Both the position numbers and the translations under genes were made by a program. DNA of 23,322 nt from JBDHZK01 sp039811865 (GTDB lineage: Bacteria > Actinomycetota > Actinomycetes > Propionibacteriales > Propionibacteriaceae): positions 1 through 23,322 of the forward strand of contig JBDHZK010000028.1 of NCBI GenBank assembly GCA_039811865.1. Reading direction: 5' to 3'. Shown here in pieces: positions 1 to 6,282 of the stretch; position 1 is the first letter of the stretch; each line of letters begins with the position of its first letter. The notes under the pieces were generated by a model that was given only the letters and a program-made list of their open reading frames with translations, ran no database searches and was not told the origin of the DNA.

Positions 1-19
1 CTTGGCTGTGCGGGTCGAA

Positions 20-95
20 TGGCATCCCCAACGGGATTCGAACCCGCGCTGCTGCCTTGAAAGGGCAGTGTCCTAGGCCGCTAGACGATGGGGAC
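20..95 (-). tRNA. tRNA-Glu (anticodon TTC)
   Basis: Read on the minus strand, the sequence folds as a complete cloverleaf. The 7-bp acceptor stem is GTCCCCA/TGGGGAT (first pair G-U), the anticodon loop is CTTTCAA with anticodon TTC, and the T-arm carries GGTTCGAATCC. Discriminator G is at 23 and the CCA tail is encoded at 20-22. The CCA is genomic here, whereas the tRNA-Lys in this window lacks it. The gene lies downstream of, and on the same strand as, the SH3b protein gene, separated by a strong hairpin. Confidence 0.96.
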
Positions 96-103
96 CTGCG
101 CTC

Positions 104-133
104 AGCGTACAAGCCGAGCGCGCGCCGTCCCAA
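104..133 (-). promoter_or_regulatory. Candidate promoter of tRNA-Glu
   Basis: On the minus strand, TTGGGA (128-133) and TACGCT (104-109) are separated by 18 nt. The -10 hexamer ends 8 nt before the mature tRNA 5' end. The -35 element overlaps the loop of the terminator-like hairpin at 118-149, so terminator and promoter share DNA. This is an inference from hexamer similarity (4 of 6 for -35) and spacing. Confidence 0.4.
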
Positions 134-149
134 CTGAGACGGCGCGCGC
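118..149 (-). terminator. Strong GC hairpin after the SH3b gene
   Basis: Perfect 12-bp inverted repeat GCGCGCGCCGTC / GACGGCGCGCGC with an 8-nt loop, starting 23 nt beyond the stop codon of the minus-strand gene at 172-1554. No good U-tract follows on either strand, which is usual for actinobacterial terminators. It separates that gene from tRNA-Glu. Confidence 0.65.
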
Positions 150-171
150 CGGTATCGGGGGGAGTCTGGAG

Positions 172-1554
172 CTAGTCGTGAACCGTGATGTGGAGGTGGT
201 CCATATGGTTCGCGGTGTCGCCGCCACGATCACCCATCAGGCGCCAGCCCTCGGCATCTCGGGCGATGTTCCAGATGTGCTGGCGGTAGATGATGTATTG
301 GATCTTCAACTCGACCGCGTGTGCCTTGAAGTAGGCCGCCATCTCGTAGCCGAGCGCAGTGTTGGTTCGGTAGCTCGGGATCATCAGGTCGACGGCGTGG
401 CCGGTGGGATGGTCCGGAAGGGGGTCCGATCGAGTGCCGTAGATCGTGTGAATCTGGGGGAAGCGGGCCCGGACGACCGCGACCACGCCCTTGGCGGCCG
501 GCTTCAGGTTCGTCAAGCCGGAGGAGTCGCCGTAGTCCACGGCCGGCTTGCTGGTGGTCAGTGAGGCGGTCCACACCCAACGCTTGGCACCGTCCCAGAT
601 GACCTGCGTCCAACTCCCCTGGGCCACACCGGTGGTCGGGACCGTGGCGCCCTTGTAGATGGTGCCGACCACCGTGCCGTCGGCTTCGGGGGTGGACCGT
701 GCCACGGTGGTGGAAGCGGCGTAGGCAACCCCGGTGCTTCCCGGGGTGGGCAGGGGTGCTGGACCCGGGGCGGGCGCGACGGGAGCGACGCACGAGGAGT
801 TGATCCAGCGGACCTGCTCCAAATACACGATCTGGGTCACGCCGTTTTCCTTGTTCGCGGTCAGGTCGACCTGCGTGCCGATCGGCATGATGCCCAGCCA
901 GACGAAGCTGCTGGCCGAGGTGAGGCGGATATAGGCGGTGCAGGTGGTCACGCCCTTGCCGGTGATCTGCACGTTGGGTGTGCCGGGCAGGGCCAGGTAG
1001 CCAGTGGAAACCCAGCGCAGTTGGCCGTTGAAGGAGACCTCCGCCCAGTTGCCGTACGACTTACCGGTGATGGTGACCGCCGCGCCCTTGGGCAGCACGC
1101 CGACAATGCCGTACCCGGTGCTCGGCCCCGACCGGACGTTGAGCTCATCGGTGGTGATCATCGACTTGTCCGGGCCTGCCGCTGGTGGCGGCGCAGTCGT
1201 GGGGGCCTTGCTCGGGGTGATCGTCGGCGTCGCCGTCGGCTTCGGGGCCGGGGCGCTGGCCGCCGGCCCGCGCAGATACCGGGAGAAGACGTAGGCGGCG
1301 GCTCCGTTGTACTTGACGGGCGTCCACCCGTTGACACTTGGCCCGGTTGCCTCGATCCGCTGGCCGCTGCGCAAGACGGCCAGGATCCTGGCCGACGTCG
1401 AGGCGCCGCTGCGGATGTTGACCGCGGTGGTTGCGGTCTGCATCGCGCTGTCGGCCAATGCGAATGGCGCGCAGCTAGCGGCGATGCCGGTGAGCAGTGC
1501 CGCCGCGGTTGCGGTGACAAGGGTCGTTTTGAACGCGCGGACGGCATTACTCAC
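172..1554 (-). CDS. Secreted four-SH3b protein with LAS-peptidase-like C-terminal domain
   Basis: The protein has 460 residues and a GTG start preceded by GGAAGGA 7 nt upstream. A Sec signal peptide (about 1-35, hydrophobic core 11-27, likely cleavage after ALA) is followed by an SH3b repeat (about 38-95), a Pro/Thr/Ala linker (98-130), SH3b 2 (132-190), a diverged SH3b 3 (195-256, with C205 and C255 as a possible disulfide), a short Pro linker, and SH3b 4 (276-333). The C-terminal domain (345-460) carries HPTGHAVD (H382, D389) and a final DHLH (H453, H455). This is the H-x6-D ... H-x-H zinc arrangement of LAS/M15-type peptidoglycan peptidases and of the related domain seen in ARB_07466-like proteins. 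SH3b domains bind cell wall, so an exported peptidoglycan hydrolase or carboxypeptidase-like protein is likely. Catalysis is unproven because many members of this domain family are uncharacterised. Confidence 0.85.
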   Translation of the reverse strand: MSNAVRAFKTTLVTATAAALLTGIAASCAPFALADSAMQTATTAVNIRSGASTSARILAVLRSGQRIEATGPSVNGWTPVKYNGAAAYVFSRYLRGPAASAPAPKPTATPTITPSKAPTTAPPPAAGPDKSMITTDELNVRSGPSTGYGIVGVLPKGAAVTITGKSYGNWAEVSFNGQLRWVSTGYLALPGTPNVQITGKGVTTCTAYIRLTSASSFVWLGIMPIGTQVDLTANKENGVTQIVYLEQVRWINSSCVAPVAPAPGPAPLPTPGSTGVAYAASTTVARSTPEADGTVVGTIYKGATVPTTGVAQGSWTQVIWDGAKRWVWTASLTTSKPAVDYGDSSGLTNLKPAAKGVVAVVRARFPQIHTIYGTRSDPLPDHPTGHAVDLMIPSYRTNTALGYEMAAYFKAHAVELKIQYIIYRQHIWNIARDAEGWRLMGDRGGDTANHMDHLHITVHD

Positions 1555-1922
1555 GGCAGATTCCTTCCCGCGGCCTTCCCCGCCGCGTTCGGTTTCTTGG
1601 GCTTGTGACGATGGCGTCCCCGGTCTCGCACCACGCCTGTCACTCCTGCATCAGGTAGCTCCGGACTGTATGGAGTGCTCGATTGTCCCGACAACCTCAA
1701 GAGACCTTTTTCTTCCCATAGCAAGCCGACACGCCGCCATTGGGGAGATAATCACAAGCTTGTTATTCGCGGTCGCGACACCGGCCGAGAGACCGTTTCT
1801 ACACGGCGTGGCTAGGCGAAACGCTCGCGTTGCGTGAAGAATGGACGATCCGCAGCCGGGTGGGCGGCTGGAACCTGTGAGCAACCTGAACCTCTACGGA
1901 TGGTTTAGGCCGTGGTAAGCCC
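1555..1922. other. Intergenic leader between two minus-strand genes
   Basis: This 368-bp stretch has no convincing gene; the 77-codon minus ORF inside it has no ribosome site and unlike composition. It is more AT-rich than its surroundings, especially around 1695-1770. On the minus strand it holds a candidate promoter (1665-1694) and, just before the SH3b gene, a hairpin at 1569-1587 (CGCGGC/GCCGCG, 7-nt loop) abutting the ribosome site GGAAGGA (1562-1568). The leader would be about 100 nt. I looked for the ydaO (c-di-AMP) riboswitch often found before wall-hydrolase genes and did not find its conserved blocks. Confidence 0.5.
1665..1694 (-). promoter_or_regulatory. Candidate promoter of the SH3b protein gene
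   Basis: Minus-strand TTGTCG (1689-1694) and TACAGT (1665-1670) are separated by 18 nt, each matching 4 of 6 consensus sigma-70 positions. The predicted start lies roughly 100 nt before the GTG at 1554. Confidence 0.4.
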
Positions 1923-2609
1923 TCACGCGATGGCCCAGGAAGAGCCTTCGTCGCTCACCCAGGTATTGACCGAGCCCAAAGCGGATTCCGGCAAGAATCC
2001 GGACTTGAGGTCGGCTTCATCAAGCGGCTGCGCATGGGCGAGCGTGGCAAGCGCGGCCAGCCCAGTGGCGTCCGCACTGAGTACTGGGAGGATGCGGACC
2101 TTTCGTTGGCGATGGTTGGCCAGCAGGGTGGTCAACACGGTGTCGTCGATGCGCGGGGCGATCAGCACGAGGGATCGCTGGCGTTTCTGGGACTGCTGCA
2201 GCAGGCCTAGGACCTCGCGGATGCTGGCGACTTCGCCAACGCAGATCACGACGATCGGCTTCTCGGCTACGGCCCAGCCCTCGGCGGGATCGGTGACGAA
2301 GTCGGCCAACGGAAACCCGCCGTCCAGCTTGAGGACGCCCGGTCCGCGCAGCTTGGCCTTCAGAGCCGTCCTCTGCTCCGGGTCAAGGGCGTAGGAAGTG
2401 GCCCCGTCCGGCTCAAGGCGAGCCTGCAGTTCCTGAAGGTACTCGGGTCGGGGAGCCTCCGGCTTGAACTGCGGGATGTGCCGATCGGGCGGCAGGGTCA
2501 TCGCCTCGGCGCGACGGCGGGCAGAGCGCCTGTCGGCCAACGCTCCTAAGGCAACGATCGCGGCGCCCAGGACGAGGACCGCGACAATGCCCCACTGCCA
2601 CAGCTCCAT
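1923..2609 (-). CDS. Membrane-anchored GroEL apical-domain-like protein
   Basis: The protein has 228 residues. One N-terminal membrane helix (about 5-24) is followed by the basic run DRRSARRR, which by the positive-inside rule places the rest in the cytoplasm. A linker (40-90) leads to residues 91-228, which resemble the apical (substrate-binding) domain of GroEL: GGFPLADFVTDP (97-108) matches the GroEL GYLSPYF segment, then come helix H (IREVLGLL, 130-137) and helix I (VLTTLLAN, 158-165), and it ends with the counterpart of the later strands. Residues 98-165 align with E. coli GroEL 198-265 from memory without a gap. Counterparts of substrate-contact residues are Y199=F99, Y203=D103, F204=F104, L234=L134, L237=L137, L259=L159, V263=L163 and V264=A164. 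The GFGDRRK loop of GroEL is shortened. Equatorial (ATPase) and intermediate domains are absent. The start is chosen from the helix; the ribosome site (GGGAG) sits very close. Function is unknown; an ATP-independent holdase at the membrane is an inference. Confidence 0.8.
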   Translation of the reverse strand: MELWQWGIVAVLVLGAAIVALGALADRRSARRRAEAMTLPPDRHIPQFKPEAPRPEYLQELQARLEPDGATSYALDPEQRTALKAKLRGPGVLKLDGGFPLADFVTDPAEGWAVAEKPIVVICVGEVASIREVLGLLQQSQKRQRSLVLIAPRIDDTVLTTLLANHRQRKVRILPVLSADATGLAALATLAHAQPLDEADLKSGFLPESALGSVNTWVSDEGSSWAIA

Positions 2610-2706
2610 GCTCCCAGCGTGCCATGCCTGCTCTGCGGCGGCCGCGATCCTCGTGCGCGCACCACGCAGACGGGTACGGCCGGGAGCGCCGCTGGACGCC
2701 CGCGGC

Positions 2707-2712
2707 TAAGCT
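2707..2712 (+). promoter_or_regulatory. Candidate -10 element of tRNA-Lys
   Basis: TAAGCT ends 6 nt before the mature 5' end of tRNA-Lys, so transcription could start at or next to the mature end. No convincing -35 hexamer is visible 16-18 nt upstream. Confidence 0.35.
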
Positions 2713-2718
2713 ATTGCC

Positions 2719-2791
2719 GCGCCTATAGCTCAGCTGGCAGAGCAAGGGACTTTTAATCCCTGGGTCCGGGGTTCGAGCCCCCGTGGGCGCA
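2719..2791 (+). tRNA. tRNA-Lys (anticodon TTT)
   Basis: Complete cloverleaf. The acceptor stem is GCGCCTA/TGGGCGC (one U-G pair), the D-arm GCTCAGCTGGCAGAGC, the anticodon loop CTTTTAA with anticodon TTT, and the T-arm holds GGGGTTCGAGCCCC. Discriminator A is at 2791. The CCA end is not encoded (the next bases are CGG), so it must be added by the CCA-adding enzyme. Confidence 0.97.
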
Positions 2792-2889
2792 CGGGATCGC
2801 GAGGGTTCTCGGTGACGAGGCCGGATTGCCCTGGCCGCTCCTCACCGAACGCGCCGGGCAGGGCTGCGCCGAGGACTCCAAGGAGTGCG

Positions 2890-3585
2890 ATGTCATTCTT
2901 CCACCGCTACGACGACCGGGCGGCGCCGCGGGTCGTCCAGGCCGCCCGCGACCTTCTGATCAGGACGTTCGCGCCTGCCGCGGTGTGGTTCTTCGTCCTG
3001 TGGGGCTTGGGCTGGATAATCATGGTGCCGCTACACGCCTTGCCCGCGGAGTTGGCGGTGAACCGCGCCTTCGTGGCCTGGCGCGCGCCGACGATCGACG
3101 CCGTGGCCAAGTGGTGGTCTTGGCTGGGCAGCACCAATCCCACGATCGTTGCCGGTCTGCTCGGGGTTGCGGTCACCTGGATCGCGCTGCGGCGCTGGTG
3201 GGTTGCGATCATCCCGGCGATCGCCCTGTTCGTGGAGTCGTTCATCCATTTCTGGGTCAGCATCTTCGTCGATCGGCCGCGGCCGGACGTCCCGCGAATC
3301 GACGGCAATCAGCCCACCGGCAGTTTTCCCAGCGGGCACTCGGCGGCCAGCGTCGCCCTCTATTTCACGTTCGCGCTGCTGGCGCAGTTCATTCCCATCA
3401 CCTGGCTGCGCCGGGCGCTGACGGTCGTGTTCTTGCTGGTGCCGGTATTCGTGGTGTGGTCGCGGCTGCACACGGGGATGCATCATCTGAGCGATGTCGT
3501 GGTCGGCGTTCTTCACGGCCTCGTCTGCCTCGTCCTCGCCTGGGGGTACCTGGCCCCGGCCAAGACGGAGCCGACGGCCGGCTAG
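2890..3585 (+). CDS. PAP2-superfamily membrane phosphatase
   Basis: The protein has 231 residues. The ATG at 2890 follows AAGGAG after 4 nt; an in-frame start 26 codons upstream gives a Pro/Arg-rich, non-protein-like extension and is rejected. About six membrane helices (roughly 26-50, 84-100, 105-125, 155-175, 178-190, 203-221). The catalytic motifs are DRPRPDVPR (128-136), PSGH (147-150, H150 acid) and SRLHTGMHHLSD (191-202, nucleophile-relay H198 and D202). These define lipid-phosphate and undecaprenyl-diphosphate phosphatases acting on the outer face of the membrane. The Lys expected 7 residues before the first Arg-Pro of motif 1 is Trp122, so that motif is not canonical. The substrate may be undecaprenyl-PP, phosphatidate or another lipid phosphate. 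It follows tRNA-Lys and overlaps the convergent DUF1206 gene by 4 nt. Confidence 0.9.
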   Translation: MSFFHRYDDRAAPRVVQAARDLLIRTFAPAAVWFFVLWGLGWIIMVPLHALPAELAVNRAFVAWRAPTIDAVAKWWSWLGSTNPTIVAGLLGVAVTWIALRRWWVAIIPAIALFVESFIHFWVSIFVDRPRPDVPRIDGNQPTGSFPSGHSAASVALYFTFALLAQFIPITWLRRALTVVFLLVPVFVVWSRLHTGMHHLSDVVVGVLHGLVCLVLAWGYLAPAKTEPTAG

Positions 3586-4364
3586 ACCTTGGCGTACCAG
3601 GCGCGAGCAAAGGAATACACGGCGTAGCAGGCGAAGCCGATGCCGACCGCGAAGACGATCACGGGGCCGAAGGGGAAAGTCAGGAGGCTGCGCAGGCCCG
3701 AGTCCAGTCCGCCGGCCTTGGCCGCCTGATGGGTGAAGCCAGCCACGCAGAAGAGGCCACCGACGGCCAGCAATGCGATTCCCTTGGCCACGTACCCCGT
3801 CTGCCCGGCGACTACGATGGCCTGCGCCGGCTGCTCGCGCAGATCGCGGAGGAAGCGCTTCGTCGCCCCTTTGAACACGTGGTAGCCGCCCACGCCCAGG
3901 ATGAGCAGGCCGACACCGATGACGAGGATCGGGCCGCCCGGCGCCCCCATGAGGGCCGCGGTGAAGTCGTCCGCCTGCTGCTCCCCGCGGGAGCGGCGAC
4001 CAACCGCGAAGGCGGCCGCCGAGCCCGCCACCGCCAGGTACACGATGGCCTTGGCTGCGGCCTTCGTCCTGGCGCTTCCCTCGGACGCCAGAAAGACCTC
4101 GGCCAACTGCCAAACGGCCAGCAGCCCGAATCCGGCGACGAACCCCCAGAGCAGGACCTTGCCCAGGCCGGTGGCGGCGTACGCGCCCAGCGCGCCGGAC
4201 TGGTCGGCCGAGCCCGCCTTCACGTGCAGGGCCAGCGCGACCGCCAGCCAGGCAATCATCAAATGCAGCAGGCCGTTGACCGCGTACCCGATTCGCGCGC
4301 CGGCCTCCACGATCGGGTGATCGCCAATCCGTCGAGCCACCCTGCTCAACTCCTGCGCGCCCAT
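3582..4364 (-). CDS. DUF1206 six-helix membrane protein
   Basis: The protein has 260 residues, preceded by GAAGGGAC 4 nt before the ATG. It has the DUF1206 pattern of three repeats, each with two membrane helices: about 18-92, 103-172 and 183-258. Repeat starts are marked by Ala/Gly-rich helices containing GY or YL and a Gly-Leu pair (ARIGYAVNGLLHL, AKAIVYLAVAG, GQTGYVAKGIALL). Repeat 2 is the most diverged at its start. The second helix of each repeat ends in aromatic/basic residues. A charged loop (122-134, RRSRGEQQADD) separates the helices of the middle repeat. The family has no established function. Its stop overlaps the PAP2 gene 3' end, so the two genes are transcribed toward each other with no room for a terminator. 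Confidence 0.88.
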   Translation of the reverse strand: MGAQELSRVARRIGDHPIVEAGARIGYAVNGLLHLMIAWLAVALALHVKAGSADQSGALGAYAATGLGKVLLWGFVAGFGLLAVWQLAEVFLASEGSARTKAAAKAIVYLAVAGSAAAFAVGRRSRGEQQADDFTAALMGAPGGPILVIGVGLLILGVGGYHVFKGATKRFLRDLREQPAQAIVVAGQTGYVAKGIALLAVGGLFCVAGFTHQAAKAGGLDSGLRSLLTFPFGPVIVFAVGIGFACYAVYSFARAWYAKV

Positions 4365-4407
4365 CTCGTCCCTTCGCCCTGACGGTAACTCGGTTTACGA
4401 TTCGCCA

Positions 4408-6036
4408 ATGAAACGCCTAGCCGTGCTGTTGGCGCTGCTGCTGACCGCCTGCTCGACCGTATGGGCAAATCCAAGCAACTCGGTGCCCCGATCCGCTACC
4501 CCCGGCCGGGTACACGTCACCGCGGTCGGTGACATCGGCGCGAACGCCAACTCCTCGGCGATGCTCAACGGGATGCGCGCGGCCCTGCCGGACATGGCGT
4601 TGGCGTTGGGCGACCTTTCCTATGGGACGACCGGTCAAGAGCGGGCCTGGTGCGACTTCGTGAAGGCCCGAATGGGGACGACTCCGTTCGAACTGCTCGC
4701 GGGCAACCACGAGAGCAACGGGATGAACGGCAACATCGGCGCCTTTGCAGCCTGTCTGCCGAACGTAATGCCGGGAATCGTGGGGCAGTACGCCCAGCAG
4801 TACTACCTGGACGTCCCGGCCACCAACCCGATCGCCCGCTTCGTCATGATCTCGCCAGGGCTGACCTATCCCGACGGAACGTGGCAGTACCCGCCCGGTT
4901 CGGCGCGCTACAACTGGACGGCCGCCGCCATCGACGGCGCGCGGGCCAACGGCATCCAGTGGGTGGTGGTTGGTGCCCACTACCCATGCCTCACGGTCGG
5001 CAAGTACGCCTGCGCGATGGGCGCCGACGCCATGAACCTCCTCATCTCCAAAAAGGTCGACCTGGTGCTGACCGGCCACGACCACGGCTACCAGCGGTCC
5101 AAGCAGCTCGCCATCTCGGCGAGTTGCCCGAAGGTCGTCCCGGGTACGTACAGCGCGTCGTGCGTGGCGAGTGCGGGATCGTCCTTCCCCAAGGGATCTG
5201 GCACTGTATTCAATCTCGTCGCCACCGGCGGCGCCGAGGAATACAACATCAACGGCACCGACCCGGAGGGCGCCTACTTCGTCGCATCGTCGGGGGCAAA
5301 CAAGAATCCGACCTGGGGATTCCTGGACCTCGTGATCACCAACGACACCCTGACCGCGAAGTTCGTGCGAACGTCCGGCGGCACCCTCGCAGACACCTAC
5401 ACGATCAGCAAATCGGTCGTCGCGCGCGACGACTTCAGCCGGACGCTGACCTCCGGCTGGGGGACGGCGCCCGTCGGCGGGCCCTGGACGACCGCCGGCG
5501 CCACCAGCGTCAGTTCCGGGGCCGGCCGGATGCGGCTCGGGGCCGGAGCCTCGGCCGCTGCGGCGCTGGGTGCGCTGGCGCTGCCGGGAGCCGATACCCG
5601 CTTGGCGATCAGCCCCGATAAGGTCCCGACCGGTTCTGGGCTATACGTTTGGGTTGCGGGCAGACGAAATGCCGCCGGCAGCTACCGGCTCAGATTGGTG
5701 CTGAAGAACAGTGTGACGGCGTCCTTGTCTCGGGTGACCGCCGCCGGAGCGGAGACCGTGATCGCGCCCGCGATTGCGGTTCCGGGGGTGAGCGTGACCG
5801 CCGGCACGCGGATTCTCGTGCGAGTCCTGGTTACCGGAACCACCCCCTCGACCATTCGGGCGAAGGTTTGGCCGGCAACCGCGACCGAGCCGTCCGCCTG
5901 GCAACTGACTGCCTCCGACTCGACCGCCGGGTTCGGGAGCGCGGGCGGGATCGGGATCAATGCCTACCTATCGTCGTCGGCCACCAACGCGCCGATCACG
6001 ACGGCGTTCGACGACCTCGGCGTCAGCCGCGTCTGA
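4408..6036 (+). CDS. Purple-acid-phosphatase-like lipoprotein with C-terminal beta domain
   Basis: The protein has 542 residues. The N-terminus has a lipoprotein signal with lipobox LTAC (C15). The phosphoesterase domain (about 34-335) shows all five purple acid phosphatase metal motifs in order: GDIG (41-44), GDLSY (68-72, with the metal-ligating Tyr), GNHE (99-102), VGAH (188-191) and GHDHGY (223-228). This set distinguishes the family from other calcineurin-like phosphoesterases, which lack the Tyr. Residues about 342-542 form a separate Gly/Ala/Thr-rich region beginning DDFSR and ending in FDDLGVSRV, the pattern of concanavalin/laminin-G-like beta sandwiches at the ends of exported actinobacterial enzymes; carbohydrate or wall binding is inferred. 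Likely role: surface phosphomonoesterase, perhaps phosphate scavenging. It starts 43 bp from the divergent DUF1206 gene, so promoters must lie in or near that gap. Confidence 0.85.
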   Translation: MKRLAVLLALLLTACSTVWANPSNSVPRSATPGRVHVTAVGDIGANANSSAMLNGMRAALPDMALALGDLSYGTTGQERAWCDFVKARMGTTPFELLAGNHESNGMNGNIGAFAACLPNVMPGIVGQYAQQYYLDVPATNPIARFVMISPGLTYPDGTWQYPPGSARYNWTAAAIDGARANGIQWVVVGAHYPCLTVGKYACAMGADAMNLLISKKVDLVLTGHDHGYQRSKQLAISASCPKVVPGTYSASCVASAGSSFPKGSGTVFNLVATGGAEEYNINGTDPEGAYFVASSGANKNPTWGFLDLVITNDTLTAKFVRTSGGTLADTYTISKSVVARDDFSRTLTSGWGTAPVGGPWTTAGATSVSSGAGRMRLGAGASAAAALGALALPGADTRLAISPDKVPTGSGLYVWVAGRRNAAGSYRLRLVLKNSVTASLSRVTAAGAETVIAPAIAVPGVSVTAGTRILVRVLVTGTTPSTIRAKVWPATATEPSAWQLTASDSTAGFGSAGGIGINAYLSSSATNAPITTAFDDLGVSRV

Positions 6037-6066
6037 GCGCTCGGACGCGGATCGGGTCCGGGGCAC

Positions 6067-6072
6067 TACACT
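6067..6072 (+). promoter_or_regulatory. Candidate -10 element of the riboflavin-uptake operon
   Basis: TACACT ends 8 nt before the first paired base of the FMN aptamer (6081), so the transcript would begin right at the riboswitch. No clear -35 hexamer is visible. Confidence 0.5.
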
Positions 6073-6080
6073 GGCCCCGT

Positions 6081-6204
6081 CGTGCTCCGGGGTCGGTGAA
6101 ACTCCGAACCGGCGGTTATAGTCCGCGACCCGCTCCCTTCGGGGATCGGTTGACCCGGTGGAATTCCGGGACCGACGGTCAAAGTCCGGATGGGAGGCAG
6201 CACG
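6081..6204 (+). promoter_or_regulatory. FMN riboswitch aptamer (RFN element)
   Basis: Stem P1 is CGTGCT (6081-6086) with AGCACG (6199-6204). The conserved blocks follow in order: GGGGTCGGTGAAACTCC, ACCGGCGGTTATAGTCCG, then a variable hairpin, then GGTTGACCCGGTGGAATTCC, ACCGACGGTCAAAGTCCG and GATGGGAGGCAGCACG. This is the established aptamer for flavin mononucleotide, which represses riboflavin synthesis or uptake genes when FMN is plentiful. A longer reading frame starting with the ATG at 6190 lies inside the aptamer and is not a real start. Confidence 0.97.
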
Positions 6205-6277
6205 CGGCCCGGTCGTACGTTCGGCGCGGGCCGACGACGGCATTCCGTCATTTCCCCGGTGCGCGCGCGACCGGAGG
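6205..6277 (+). promoter_or_regulatory. Probable expression platform: RBS-sequestering hairpin
   Basis: Downstream of the aptamer are three possible stems: CGGCCC/GGGCCG (6205-6210 with 6228-6233), GACGG-CATT-CCGTC (6236-6249), and CCGGT/ACCGG (6256-6260 with 6270-6274, loop GCGCGCGCG). The last stem overlaps the ribosome site GGAGG (6273-6277) of the permease gene, which suggests control of translation initiation. No U-tract terminator is present. Stems were found by eye and not energy-scored. Confidence 0.55.
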
Positions 6278-6282
6278 ACCAG

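Noticed and set aside
1555..1760. ydaO (c-di-AMP) riboswitch before the SH3b gene
   Set aside because: Expected because it often precedes wall-hydrolase genes, but the conserved blocks (a GGGGUGAAU-type segment and the CCGACAGCUAACCUCG-type 3' end) are not visible on the minus strand.
2812..2889. 26-residue extension of the PAP2 protein
   Set aside because: The extension is Pro/Arg-rich with no ribosome site; AAGGAG precedes the ATG at 2890.
6190..6282. Longer start for the permease at 6190
   Set aside because: The ATG is part of the conserved GATGGGAGG of the FMN aptamer, while the ATG at 6283 has GGAGG 5 nt upstream.
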